Part shown: in pieces, positions 1 to 8,610 of the stretch | Layout of the letters: each line of letters starts with the position of its first letter | How positions within the stretch are numbered: the stretch's first letter is position 1 | Notes under the pieces: generated by a model | What the model was told of the DNA's origin: nothing | Database searches by the model: none | The model's input: only the letters and a program-made list of their open reading frames with translations | Source: Citreicoccus inhibens | Lineage (GTDB): Bacteria > Myxococcota > Myxococcia > Myxococcales > Myxococcaceae | Length of the DNA: 64,000 nt | NCBI RefSeq assembly: GCF_019039035.1 | Contig: NZ_JAHNZT010000027.1 | Coordinates: forward strand, 53,924 to 117,923 | Direction of reading: 5' to 3' | Program-made: the position numbers and the translations under genes

Positions 1-98
1 CCCCCAAGCCCCCCAAGCGCCGGTAGCAGCCGCGCATTCGGAGAAGGCGCAGGGAATATGGCCTCGTGCGTGGGATTGCACTATCCCTCGACACTCCT

Positions 99-3000
99 AT
101 GCGCACCCTCCACCGCAGCCTCGCCGCGCTCGCTCTCGTCGCCGGACTGACCGGCTGCCCCAAGCCCACCGTCACGCCCCGAGTCCTGGAGGCCGCCGCC
201 GAGCGCGCGCAGAGCGGCTCCCCCGAGGCGCGCACCCTCGCCTTCGCCGGCTTCCACGCGTACCTCATGGCGGGAGACGCGGCGCTCGCCCAGCAGCGCT
301 TCGACGCGGCGCTCGCCAAGGATCCGAACGACCCGTACGCGCTCCAGGGTCAGGCCCTGCTGGCGCGCCGTGCGGGCCGCACGGCCCCCGCGCTCACCGC
401 CTCGCTGGAGCTGGTGAAGCGCGCGCCGCGCCACCCGCTCGCGGTGCCCGCCGCGCGCTACGCGCTGGACCTGGTGGGCACCTCGCCCGCGATGGACGAC
501 AGCATCCTCGAAGGCGTCGAGGCCGCGCTGGCCGCGGGCGTCCAGGGTGAGGCGGCGTATCTCCTCCGGGGCGCGCGCCTGTCCATCCACACCTTCCGCG
601 GCGACACCGCGCGGCAGGCGCAGGACCTCAAGGACCTGGGCGGCGTGAGCGAGGCGACGGTGGTGGGCCCCTTCTCGCCCTTCCACATCCTCTCCTTCCG
701 GGACCTGCTCCCCCCGGAGAAGGACGGTTCGCTCGCGGGCCCCTTCACCGGCGCGTTCGGCCCGCTGGCCACCCGCACCGTGCACGCGCCAGACGGGCGC
801 CTGGACCTGGGCGGGGAGCCCGGCCACGGGGACATGTACGTGCTCGCGTTCGACGCCGAGGTGACCGAGCCGGGTGACTACGTGGTGCGCTCGGTGAGCC
901 AGACCTCGCACCGCGTGCTGCTGGATGGCACGCCGGTGCTGGAGCGCCAGCGCTGGACGCGCGCGGCCTCCACCGTGACGGCGCGCGCGGTGTCGCTGAA
1001 GCCGGGCAAGCACCGCATCGTGACCAGCGTGTCGCGCGACGAGACCACGGGCGTGTTCACCTTCGCGCTGCTGCGGGCGGACGGAAAGCCCTCGGCCGTT
1101 CGCTACACCGCGGCCACGGGCGCGGCTCCAGCATGGGGCGCAGGAGTGCCCCCCGCCGAGGCCCCGCTCCAGTACGCCACCTCGGAGGACCTCGCGGCCG
1201 CCCTGCGTGGAGAGGCCGGGGACACGCTCGCCACCTTCCTCGCCGTGCGCGACGGCATGGGCCGCGATGGAGATGGCGCGCGGCGGCTGATGGCCACGGT
1301 GGAGCCCACCTCGCCCGCGCTGCTCGCCTTGCGCGCGGAGCTGGCCTCGCAGGACCGCACCATCCCCGCGAAGGTGGCCCGTGGCCGCGCCACGCGCGAC
1401 CTGGAGGCCGTGCTCGCCAAGGACCCGGGCAACGTGGCCGCGCAGCTGTTGCGCGCGGACCTCTTCCTGGATGAAGGCCAGGCGGCGCAGGCCCTGGAGG
1501 CGCTGAAGACCGCGCGCGACGCGGCGAAGCCCACCGGCTCCGCCGTGCACCTGATGCTGGCCCGCGCGGCGCTCGCTTTGGACGTGGATCCGCAGGCGGA
1601 GGTCGCGCTCGAAGCGGCCCTGGAGGCCCAGCCCGGCCTCTGCGACGCCGTGGCGCTCCAGTACAACCTCGCCCGCAAGCGCGACGCCGTGGCGCGCGCG
1701 GACATGCTCATGGGCGCGCAGGAGAACTGCCCCGGCGCGCTGGCGCGACAGGCGGACCATGCGCGCACCCGCGGCGAGCCGGAGGCCGCGGCCCAGGCCT
1801 ACGCCACCATGCTGGCGCGGGACCCGGACAACGTCACCACCGGCGCCGCGCTCGCCAACGCGTACATCGGCCTGCGCCGCTTCGATGACGCCACCCGCGT
1901 GCTGCGCTCGCTCTTCACCATCTGGCCGCGCAACAAGGAGCTGCTGGAGCGCCTGGCCGACGTGCGCGAGTACGCGGGCGACAAGGCCGAGGCCCTGGCG
2001 CTGCGCGAGCAGGCGCTGATGCTGGACGGCAGCGACCTCACCCTGCGCCGGGCGGTGGAGCGCGCGAAGACGGGCAAGGAGCTGCTCCAGGCCCACGCCA
2101 TCGACGGGCGCGAGGCCATCCGCGCGTACGAGGCCTCGCCCGTCACGGGCGGCAGCGCCGCGGCCTACGTGCTGGACGCGGCCGCCGTGCAGGCCTTCCC
2201 GGACGGCTCGCTGGTCAACCGCATCCACACCATCCAGAAGGCGCTGGAGCAGTCCGGCGTGCAGGAGATCGCCGAGGTCAACCTGCCCCGCGGCGCGCAG
2301 TTGCTCGCGCTGCGCACGCTGAAGGCCGACGGCCGCGTGCTGGAGCCGGAGAACATCGAGGGCAAGGACACCATGAGCCTGCCCGGCGTGCAGGTGGGCG
2401 ACTACGTGGAGGTCGAGTACCTGTTGGCCGAGGGCGACCGCGGCCCCGCGCAGCCGGGCTTCGCCGCGTCCGCGTTCTATTTCCAGATCGCCAACCAGCC
2501 CAACGCCTGGTCCACGTACACGGTGGTGGCGCCCAAGGGCAGCAACCTGCGCGTGGACGCGCACAACATGAAGGCGCCGGAGCCGGTGGTGCAGGGCGAC
2601 CAGGAAGTCTTCCACTACGACGCCCGCCGCGTGCCGCCCTTCATCCCCGAGCCGGACGCGCCGCCCTCTGGCAACGAGTACCTGCCGTTCGTCGTCGTGG
2701 GCACCGGCGCCACGGGCAATGACGGGCTCGTGCAGGTGTACGGCGACGCGTTCCAGGACCGCTGGCAGCGCACCACCGAGGTCGAGGCCTTCGCGAAGCA
2801 GGCCACCGAGGGCAAGAAGGGCCTGGAGGCCGTGAAGGCCCTGCACGCCGCGGTGATGAAGCGCTTCTCCGGGCGCGACACGGGGCTGGGTCAGTCCGCG
2901 GCCTCCACGGTGGCTCAGGACCGAGGCAGCCGCCTCACGGTGTTGAAGGCGGGGCTGGAGACGCTGGGCATCCCCTCACGCGTGGCCGCCGTGCGCACCT

Positions 3001-3866
3001 TCAACACGCCGCCCGCGCCGTACCTCTTCCCCAACGAGCAGCTCCTGCCCTACGCCGCGCTGCGCGTGGAGGTCCCGGGCGAGGCGCCGGTCTGGGTGGA
3101 CACCTCGGTGCGCTTCGGCCCGTTCGGCGAGCTGCCCGAGACCGCCATGGGCGAGCGCGAGGCGTACCTGATGCCCGAGCCCGGCAAGGCGCAGCAGAAG
3201 GTCACCACGCCCGCGCTGAAGGACCGTCCGGGCAAGCAGGTGAAGCTGGACCTGGAGCTGTCCGCGGACGGGAAGCTCACGGGCAAGGGCGACGAGGTCT
3301 ACACGGGCTTCGAGGCGGCGCAGATCGCCGAGGCGTTCGAGCAGCTCTCCGCCGAGAGCCGCAACCAGGCGCTCCAGGGCGCGGTGTCGCGCTACTTCGG
3401 GGGCGCGGAGCTGTCCTCGGTGAAGCTGGACCGCACGACCGAGGTGGGCGCGCCGTTCGTGCTGCACTACGAGTTCACCGTGCCGCGCTTCGGCCGCCTC
3501 GAGGGCGACCAGAAGATGGTGCTGGGCGCGCTGACCTTCCCCGCGCTCCTGGGGCGTCGCTACGTGGAGCTGAGCTCGCGCGACACGCCGCTGTTCATCG
3601 ACAGCATGGAGGCCAGCCGCACGCAGGTGACGCTGACCATGCCCCAGGGCTGGAAGCTGGCGGATCCGCAGGCGTCGCTGAAGGTGGACAGCGACTTCGG
3701 CCACTTCGCGCGCGCGGAGAAGCAGGAGGGCCGCACCCTGACCCTCAACGAGTCGCTCCAGGTGCCGCGCAACCGCATCTCCCCGCGTGACTACGAGAAG
3801 TTCTCGGCCTTCGCGGGAGACGTGGACCTCATCCAGGTGCGCGAGATGTTCCTCGTGAAGCAGTAA
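99..3866 (+). CDS. TPR/DUF3857/transglutaminase-like lipoprotein
   Basis: A predicted 1,255-residue outer-layer lipoprotein of unknown function. The ATG at 99 gives a clean signal peptide ending in the lipobox LTGC (Cys at about residue 20), so the in-frame GTG at 66 is less likely. Residues about 40-680 look like degenerate tetratricopeptide (helical hairpin) repeats with recurring AL/LA-rich pairs. Residues about 697-860 match the DUF3857 pattern (VQAFPDGSLVNRIHTIQK onward). Residues about 880-1010 resemble a transglutaminase core. In that core the usual catalytic Cys position reads DRGSR near residue 941 and the His position reads YAALRV, although the Asp-containing WVDTS is kept, so enzymatic activity is doubtful. 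DUF3857/transglutaminase proteins are usually envelope-associated; a binding or scaffold role is inferred. It is a single-gene unit ended by a hairpin. Confidence 0.8.
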   Translation: MRTLHRSLAALALVAGLTGCPKPTVTPRVLEAAAERAQSGSPEARTLAFAGFHAYLMAGDAALAQQRFDAALAKDPNDPYALQGQALLARRAGRTAPALTASLELVKRAPRHPLAVPAARYALDLVGTSPAMDDSILEGVEAALAAGVQGEAAYLLRGARLSIHTFRGDTARQAQDLKDLGGVSEATVVGPFSPFHILSFRDLLPPEKDGSLAGPFTGAFGPLATRTVHAPDGRLDLGGEPGHGDMYVLAFDAEVTEPGDYVVRSVSQTSHRVLLDGTPVLERQRWTRAASTVTARAVSLKPGKHRIVTSVSRDETTGVFTFALLRADGKPSAVRYTAATGAAPAWGAGVPPAEAPLQYATSEDLAAALRGEAGDTLATFLAVRDGMGRDGDGARRLMATVEPTSPALLALRAELASQDRTIPAKVARGRATRDLEAVLAKDPGNVAAQLLRADLFLDEGQAAQALEALKTARDAAKPTGSAVHLMLARAALALDVDPQAEVALEAALEAQPGLCDAVALQYNLARKRDAVARADMLMGAQENCPGALARQADHARTRGEPEAAAQAYATMLARDPDNVTTGAALANAYIGLRRFDDATRVLRSLFTIWPRNKELLERLADVREYAGDKAEALALREQALMLDGSDLTLRRAVERAKTGKELLQAHAIDGREAIRAYEASPVTGGSAAAYVLDAAAVQAFPDGSLVNRIHTIQKALEQSGVQEIAEVNLPRGAQLLALRTLKADGRVLEPENIEGKDTMSLPGVQVGDYVEVEYLLAEGDRGPAQPGFAASAFYFQIANQPNAWSTYTVVAPKGSNLRVDAHNMKAPEPVVQGDQEVFHYDARRVPPFIPEPDAPPSGNEYLPFVVVGTGATGNDGLVQVYGDAFQDRWQRTTEVEAFAKQATEGKKGLEAVKALHAAVMKRFSGRDTGLGQSAASTVAQDRGSRLTVLKAGLETLGIPSRVAAVRTFNTPPAPYLFPNEQLLPYAALRVEVPGEAPVWVDTSVRFGPFGELPETAMGEREAYLMPEPGKAQQKVTTPALKDRPGKQVKLDLELSADGKLTGKGDEVYTGFEAAQIAEAFEQLSAESRNQALQGAVSRYFGGAELSSVKLDRTTEVGAPFVLHYEFTVPRFGRLEGDQKMVLGALTFPALLGRRYVELSSRDTPLFIDSMEASRTQVTLTMPQGWKLADPQASLKVDSDFGHFARAEKQEGRTLTLNESLQVPRNRISPRDYEKFSAFAGDVDLIQVREMFLVKQ

Positions 3867-3892
3867 CGCTCACGACGACGCAGTCACGGACA

Positions 3893-3918
3893 GGGCCACG
3901 GGCACCCGCCCGGGGCCC
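3893..3918. terminator. Hairpin between convergent genes
   Basis: The arms GGGCCACGGGC and GCCCGGGGCCC pair over nine of eleven positions (a two-base internal mismatch) around an ACCC loop, in the gap between the convergent TPR lipoprotein and DUF2277 genes. It probably acts as a shared terminator. There is only a short T run, as is usual at this GC content. Confidence 0.5.
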
Positions 3919-3922
3919 TTCG

Positions 3923-4204
3923 TCATTCCTGGGGACGGGCGCGCTCGGCCTTCTTGAAGCGCAGGCGCTTCATGGACTCGAAGCGGGCCCGGTCACGCGG
4001 CGGAGTCGTCGCCACGAGCCCCTCCAGCATGCGCTTGGAGCTGCGGTAGATTTCCTCCACGGCGACCTCGAAGGCGTCGGTGTTCTGCTTCGAGGGATTG
4101 CGCGTCCCGGCGATCTTCCGGACGAACTGGAGCGCGGCCGCGCGGATGTCCTCGTCCGTGGCGGGCGGCGCGAAGTTGAACAGGGGCTTGATGTTGCGGC
4201 ACAT
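3923..4204 (-). CDS. DUF2277 family protein
   Basis: A 93-residue protein that begins MCRNIKPLFNFAPPATDEDI, the strongly conserved opening of the DUF2277 family. It continues with a short helical region (AALQFVRKIAGTRNPSKQNTD) and a basic tail. No function is established for this family, which is widespread in actinobacteria and myxobacteria. The conserved MCRNIK start, with a Cys at residue 2, fixes the start codon. The protein has no signal peptide and is expected to be cytoplasmic. It lies convergent to the TPR lipoprotein and 111 bases downstream of the asparaginase-like gene on the same strand, so weak co-transcription is possible. Confidence 0.85.
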   Translation of the reverse strand: MCRNIKPLFNFAPPATDEDIRAAALQFVRKIAGTRNPSKQNTDAFEVAVEEIYRSSKRMLEGLVATTPPRDRARFESMKRLRFKKAERARPQE

Positions 4205-4315
4205 GCCTCCACCCTAACGCCCTTCGCCGCGGCCGACATGCCTCCGGATGAGGCCACTCCGCAGCCCACGCCACGCCCCCGCGAGACACAGCAGGCCCTT
4301 TCCAGCTCCGCGTGC

Positions 4316-5425
4316 TCACTCCTGGAAGATGGCCACGTGCGGCACACCGTCCTCGCCGATGACGCCGCGGTACATGCCGCTGGAGTTGAAGGGCATGGTC
4401 ACGTTGCCCTGGTGGTCCATGGCGATGACGCCGCCCTCGCCGCCCGCCTTCACCAGCACATCGTTGACGACGACATGAGCGGCCTCGGCCAGCGGCAGGC
4501 CCTGGTACTCCACGCGAGCGCAGATGTCGCGCGCCACGGTGTAGCGGATGAAGAACTCACCATGCCCCGTGGCGGACACCGCGCAGCGAGGGTCCGCGTA
4601 GGTGCCCGCGCCAATGACGGGCGAGTCCCCCACCCGTCCGAACCGCTTGTTCGTCATGCCGCCCGTGGACGTGCCCGCCGCCAGGTTGCCCGAGGCATCG
4701 AGCGCCACCGCGCCCACCGTGCCGAACTTGTGGTCGCCCGTCACCGGATCCAATCCCGGCGTCAGCGACGACGCCGGAGCCGACGGTTGCGTCTCGCGCT
4801 CCTTCTCCAACGCGCGCTGAAGCGACTGCCAGCGCTCCTCCGTGTAGAAGTACTTCGGATCCACCCACTCCATGCCCTGTGAGCGCGCGAAGGCCTCCGC
4901 GCCGTCGCCCACCATCATCACGTGCGGCGACTTCTCCATCACCATCCGCGCCAGGTCGATGGGATTGCGGATGTGACGCACGCCCGCCACCGCGCCCGCG
5001 GCCCGCGTCCGGCCATCCATGATGGCGGCGTCCAGTTCGTTCACCCCATCATGGTTGAAGACCGCGCCCTTGCCCGCGTTGAAGTACGGCGAGTCCTCCA
5101 TCACATGAATGGCGGCGCTCACCGCATCCAGGCTGCTGCCTCCCCGAGCCAGCACGGCATGCCCCGCCTGCAGTGACTGGGCGAGCGCGGCACGCACCGC
5201 CGCCTCGCGCTCCGGGGACAGGTTCTCGCGCGAAATCACCCCCGCGCCGCCGTGGATGACCAGGCCCCACTTCGGCTTCGGCCGAGGCGCCGCCTCTTCG
5301 TGCATCATCGCCTCGTCTCGCTTCGCGGAGACCGACCGCGTGCTGGCGGCGCACCCCCAGGTGAGCATCACCAGCGAGGCCGCCACCAGGTGACTCCAGG
5401 AACCGGACGAAAGCGAAGCGAGCAT
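4316..5425 (-). CDS. Isoaspartyl peptidase/L-asparaginase, lipoprotein form
   Basis: An N-terminal-nucleophile hydrolase of the plant-type asparaginase/isoaspartyl peptidase family, expected to cleave isoaspartyl dipeptides and asparagine. The motif GTVGAVALD places the autocatalytic nucleophile Thr at about residue 236, followed by the substrate-binding NLAAGTSTGG and MTNKRFGRVGDSP. The N-terminal HGGAG and the AGKGAVFN/LDAAIMDG blocks are also typical. The ATG at 5425 starts a hydrophobic leader ending TWGCAAS, an imperfect lipobox, so export and lipidation are likely but not certain. The frame stays open for 76 more codons upstream, but that sequence is compositional and lacks a signal. 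Most bacterial members are cytoplasmic, so an exported form suggests scavenging of peptide debris in the periplasm. It is divergent from the DJ-1 gene. Confidence 0.85.
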   Translation of the reverse strand: MLASLSSGSWSHLVAASLVMLTWGCAASTRSVSAKRDEAMMHEEAAPRPKPKWGLVIHGGAGVISRENLSPEREAAVRAALAQSLQAGHAVLARGGSSLDAVSAAIHVMEDSPYFNAGKGAVFNHDGVNELDAAIMDGRTRAAGAVAGVRHIRNPIDLARMVMEKSPHVMMVGDGAEAFARSQGMEWVDPKYFYTEERWQSLQRALEKERETQPSAPASSLTPGLDPVTGDHKFGTVGAVALDASGNLAAGTSTGGMTNKRFGRVGDSPVIGAGTYADPRCAVSATGHGEFFIRYTVARDICARVEYQGLPLAEAAHVVVNDVLVKAGGEGGVIAMDHQGNVTMPFNSSGMYRGVIGEDGVPHVAIFQE

Positions 5426-5691
5426 GCGAAGGGCCTCCAGGCAGCCGGCGGCCGAGCCTCGGCGGACAAGCCGGAGCGAAGCCGCGCACGTGTCCGGTCG
5501 GTAGCACGCCCGCCCCGCGCGGGACAACGCCACCCCGAGACAGCGCGCCCTCGACTGGACGCCGCCACGCCAGGGCACGGGCAGGGGCTGGTCCGCGGAC
5601 CGCGCGGCGCGGTTCCCCTCGGCTCGCGCCATCCCCATCGTCTCCGACAGCAATGGGCCGTGCGACCACGCCCACTCCGAGGGAGGCCGCG

Positions 5692-6351
5692 ATGAAGAAG
5701 CTGTCCGGGATGCGAGTGGCCGTGCTGGCGGCCGAGGGCTTCGAGCAAGCCGAGCTGACGCGGCCCGTCAGGAAGCTCCAGCACGAGGGCGCGACCGTGA
5801 CACTCGTCTCGCTCAAGCCCGGCGCGGTGCAGGGGATGGCGCGACACACTCCGGGCCGAGCACGCCACGTGGACGCCACGCTGCGCGACGCGAAGGCCGC
5901 GGACTTCGACGCGCTGGTGCTACCAGGTGGCTTCCTGAGCCCGGACCTGTTGCGCCAGAACGCGCTCGCCTTGGACTTCGTGCGCGACGCGGACACGCTG
6001 GACCTGCCCATGGCCATCATCTGCCACGCGCCGTGGGTGCTCGTGTCCGCGGGGTTGGTGGAGGGACGTCGACTCACCTCGTGGCCCGGCATCCGCGACG
6101 ACGTGAGCAACGCGGGCGGCCTCTGGGTGGACGAGCCGGTGGTGCGCGACGGCAACTGGGTCACCAGCCGAGACCCTCACGACCTCGCGGCCCTCGAACG
6201 CGCGATGGTGGAGCTCTTCGAGGAGCGCGTGCCCGAGCTGCGCGACCGCGAGCCCGCCCCCACACGAAAGCGCTGGCCCAAGGTCTTCGCGGGCGTGCTG
6301 GCCACGGCGGCGCTCGGTCTCACCGCGCACCGTCTGGCCGCCACCCGCTGA
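5692..6351 (+). CDS. DJ-1/PfpI family protein with C-terminal membrane anchor
   Basis: A 219-residue class I glutamine-amidotransferase-like protein of the DJ-1/PfpI/YhbO group. The fold markers are VAVLAAEGFEQAEL at the N-terminus, LVLPGGFLSPD, and the nucleophile-elbow sequence ICHAPW with the catalytic Cys at residue 111. The motif WVTSRDPHDL near the C-terminus is typical of YhbO/YraA-type members, which are described as stress proteins or deglycases. The ATG at 5692 follows GGGAGG; an earlier ATG at 5653 has no such site. Unusually, the C-terminus carries a basic stretch (TRKRWPK) followed by a hydrophobic segment (VFAGVLATAALGLTAH), which suggests a tail anchor in the inner membrane. 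The 266-bp divergent spacer contains a perfect 12-bp palindrome GGTCCGCGGACC at 5590-5601. Confidence 0.85.
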   Translation: MKKLSGMRVAVLAAEGFEQAELTRPVRKLQHEGATVTLVSLKPGAVQGMARHTPGRARHVDATLRDAKAADFDALVLPGGFLSPDLLRQNALALDFVRDADTLDLPMAIICHAPWVLVSAGLVEGRRLTSWPGIRDDVSNAGGLWVDEPVVRDGNWVTSRDPHDLAALERAMVELFEERVPELRDREPAPTRKRWPKVFAGVLATAALGLTAHRLAATR

Positions 6352-6354
6352 CGC

Positions 6355-6915
6355 TCACATCCACCCGAGCTGGAGCCGCGCCACGTCCGTCATGCGGCTC
6401 TGGTCCCAGGGTGGCTCCCACACCAGCTCCACCTGGGCTTCCTTCACGCCCGGCAGCGACGACACCTTCGAGCGGACATCCTCCACGAGCACCTGCCCCA
6501 TGCCGCAGCCCGGCGCCGTCACCGTCATGTGGATGTCCACCCGCTGGCCACCCTCGGGCAACGGCGTGGCCTTGCACAGGTACACCAGGCCCAGCTCCAC
6601 GATGTTCACCGGAATCTCCGGGTCGAACACGGTGCGCAGCTGCTCCCAGACCTTCTCCTCGCTGAACTCCTCCGCGGAGGCGTCCGACGTCGGAGCGCTC
6701 GCCTCGGGGACCTTCGCCGCGAAGTCCGCGCCCAGCGCGGAGGTGTCTTTCTCGTTGATGCGGAAGAGCTGACCGTAAGGGTCCTGGACGGTGACATTCC
6801 CGCCCAGCGTCTGCATCACCCGCAGCTCCGCGCCCGCGGGCAGCGACACCTTGTCCCCACTGGGGATGAGCATCGCGTCCACGTCGCGCTCGAGCACCGT
6901 CATCATGCCTCGCAT
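6355..6915 (-). CDS. sufT: SufT-type Fe-S assembly protein (DUF59/MIP18 domain)
   Basis: A 186-residue protein and the last gene of the suf operon. The C-terminal half (about 85-185) is a DUF59/MIP18 domain with the signature FDPEIPVNIVELGLVY, the central TAPGCGMG containing the conserved Cys, and WEPPWDQSRM near the end. The N-terminal half is the extension found in proteins annotated as SufT. These proteins act as auxiliary maturation factors that help deliver Fe-S clusters. The start at 6915 follows GGAGAGG and lies 16 bases after the sufU stop; an upstream in-frame ATG at 6975 would overlap sufU and has no ribosome site. Its position directly behind sufU supports the assignment. Confidence 0.9.
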   Translation of the reverse strand: MRGMMTVLERDVDAMLIPSGDKVSLPAGAELRVMQTLGGNVTVQDPYGQLFRINEKDTSALGADFAAKVPEASAPTSDASAEEFSEEKVWEQLRTVFDPEIPVNIVELGLVYLCKATPLPEGGQRVDIHMTVTAPGCGMGQVLVEDVRSKVSSLPGVKEAQVELVWEPPWDQSRMTDVARLQLGWM

Positions 6916-6931
6916 GTCCGCCTCTCCTTCC

Positions 6932-7384
6932 CTATTCCGTGGACACCGAGGTCGAGCGGCCTTCCAGCGCGGCACGCAACGTGTGCCACGCCAGGCTCGC
7001 GCACTTCACGCGCGCGGGGAACTCGCTCACACCCGAGAGCACGGCCAGCTTGCCCAATGACTCCACGTCCACCGCGCTGGGCCCTTCGGTCACCAGGGCG
7101 TGCACCTGCTCGAACAGCGCCACGGCCTCCGCGAGCGTCCGGTCCTTCACCGCGCCCGTCATCAGCGACGCGGACGCGCGAGAGATGGCGCAGCCCTGTC
7201 CCTGGAAGCCGATGTCGCGGATGACGTCTCCCTCCATGTGCACCGTCACGGAGAGCTGGTCGCCACAGAGCGGGTTGTAGCCCTCGGCCTGCCGGTTGGC
7301 GTCCGGCACCGCGCGGAAGTTGCGCGGGCGCTTGGAGTGCTCCAGCACCACCTCTTGATAGAGGTCCTGCAAGTCGGAGCTCAC
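6932..7384 (-). CDS. sufU: SufU, Zn-dependent sulfurtransferase partner of SufS
   Basis: A 150-residue protein of the SufU branch of the IscU scaffold family. In SufS-SufU systems, SufU accepts persulfide sulfur from SufS. The Zn/sulfur ligands are all present: Cys40 and Asp42 in NPLCGD, Cys65 in GQGCAIS, and Cys128 in VKCASLAWH. The SufU-specific insertion between the second and third Cys is present, which separates it from IscU. Translation probably starts at the GTG at 7384, whose last two bases overlap the sufS stop codon (GTGA), implying translational coupling. An in-frame ATG at 7534 lies deep in sufS and is rejected. Confidence 0.95.
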   Translation of the reverse strand: MSSDLQDLYQEVVLEHSKRPRNFRAVPDANRQAEGYNPLCGDQLSVTVHMEGDVIRDIGFQGQGCAISRASASLMTGAVKDRTLAEAVALFEQVHALVTEGPSAVDVESLGKLAVLSGVSEFPARVKCASLAWHTLRAALEGRSTSVSTE

Positions 7385-8610
7385 TGGAACACCTCCCGCA
7401 CCTTGTGCAGCCCTCGGACCAGCGCGTCCACGTCCTCGGGCGTGTTGTAGAAGGCCAGCGACGCGCGCGCCGTGGCCGCCACGCCGAAGCGCTTCATCAG
7501 CGGCTGCGCGCAGTGGTGGCCCGTGCGGATGCACACGCCCTCGCGGTCCAGGATGGTGCCCACGTCGTGGGGATGCACGTCCGCCAGCGTGAAGGACAGG
7601 ACGCCCGTCTTCTCGCTCGCCGTGCCCACCAGCGACAGGCCCGGCACCGCGCTCAGCGCCTGCGTCGCGTAGGTGAGCAGCGCCTGGTCATGCGCCGCGA
7701 TGGCCGCCATCCCCACCGACTCCAGATAGTGGATGGCCGCCGCCAGTCCCACCGCGCCGGCCATGTCCGGCGTCCCCGCCTCGAAGCGATGCGGCACGCG
7801 GTTGTAGACCGTCTTCTCCATCGTGACGGAGAGGATCATGTCCCCGCCGCCCTGATACGGCGGCATCGCCTCCAGCACGTCCAACCGGCCGTAGAGCACG
7901 CCGATGCCCGTGGGCCCGAACAGCTTGTGGCCACTGAAGGCGTAGAAGTCGCAGCCCAGGTCCTGCACGTCCACCGGCAGGTGCGTCACCGCCTGCGCGC
8001 CATCGAGCAGCACGGGGATGTTCTTCGCGTGCGCCCTGCGAACCAGCTCGCGCACGGGGTTCACGGTGCCCAGCGCGTTGGAAACATGCGTCACCGCGAG
8101 GATGCGCGTGCGCTCGGTGAGCAGCGCGTCCACCGCGTCCATCCTCAGCTCGCCCCGGTCATCCACCGGAATCACGCGCAGCTTCGCGCCCACCGCGTCG
8201 CAGACCATCTGCCACGGGACGATGTTGGAGTGGTGCTCCATCGCGGAGATGAGCACCTCGTCCCCGGGCCCCACGTGCTTGCGCCCGTACGTGGACGCCA
8301 CCAGGTTGATGGCCTCCGTGGTGCCGCGCATGAAGACAATCTCCTTCGCGTCGCGGGCATTGATGAACCGCCGCACCGACTCGCGCGCGTCCTCGTATGC
8401 CTGCGTGGCGCGCTCAGAAAGGATGTGCACGCCACGGTGCACGTTGGCGTTGTCGTGCGTGTAGAAGCGGGTCAGCGCGTCGATGACGGCCTGGGGCTTC
8501 TGCCCCGTGGCCGCGCTGTCCAGATAGACGAGCGGTCGGCCTCGGACCTCTTGGTGCAGGATGGGGAAGTCCGCGCGGACGCGGCGCACATCGAATCCAG
8601 GCGTGCTCAT
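7381..8610 (-). CDS. sufS: SufS group II cysteine desulfurase
   Basis: A PLP-dependent cysteine desulfurase of 409 residues, the usual length for SufS. It removes sulfur from L-cysteine as an enzyme-bound persulfide for Fe-S assembly. The Schiff-base lysine is Lys229 in SGHKLFGPTG, and the persulfide-carrying Cys367 lies in RTGHHCAQP, the short-loop arrangement of group II enzymes that need a SufU or SufE acceptor. The N-terminal LDSAATGQKP and NVHRGVH are also typical. The ATG at 8610 overlaps the sufD stop by four bases. The acceptor sufU follows immediately, also with a 4-base overlap. Confidence 0.97.
   Translation of the reverse strand: MSTPGFDVRRVRADFPILHQEVRGRPLVYLDSAATGQKPQAVIDALTRFYTHDNANVHRGVHILSERATQAYEDARESVRRFINARDAKEIVFMRGTTEAINLVASTYGRKHVGPGDEVLISAMEHHSNIVPWQMVCDAVGAKLRVIPVDDRGELRMDAVDALLTERTRILAVTHVSNALGTVNPVRELVRRAHAKNIPVLLDGAQAVTHLPVDVQDLGCDFYAFSGHKLFGPTGIGVLYGRLDVLEAMPPYQGGGDMILSVTMEKTVYNRVPHRFEAGTPDMAGAVGLAAAIHYLESVGMAAIAAHDQALLTYATQALSAVPGLSLVGTASEKTGVLSFTLADVHPHDVGTILDREGVCIRTGHHCAQPLMKRFGVAATARASLAFYNTPEDVDALVRGLHKVREVFQ

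Noticed and set aside
81..2846. A 921-codon minus-strand open frame under the TPR lipoprotein gene
   Set aside because: Biased composition, no recognisable motifs, and complete overlap with a well-supported gene.
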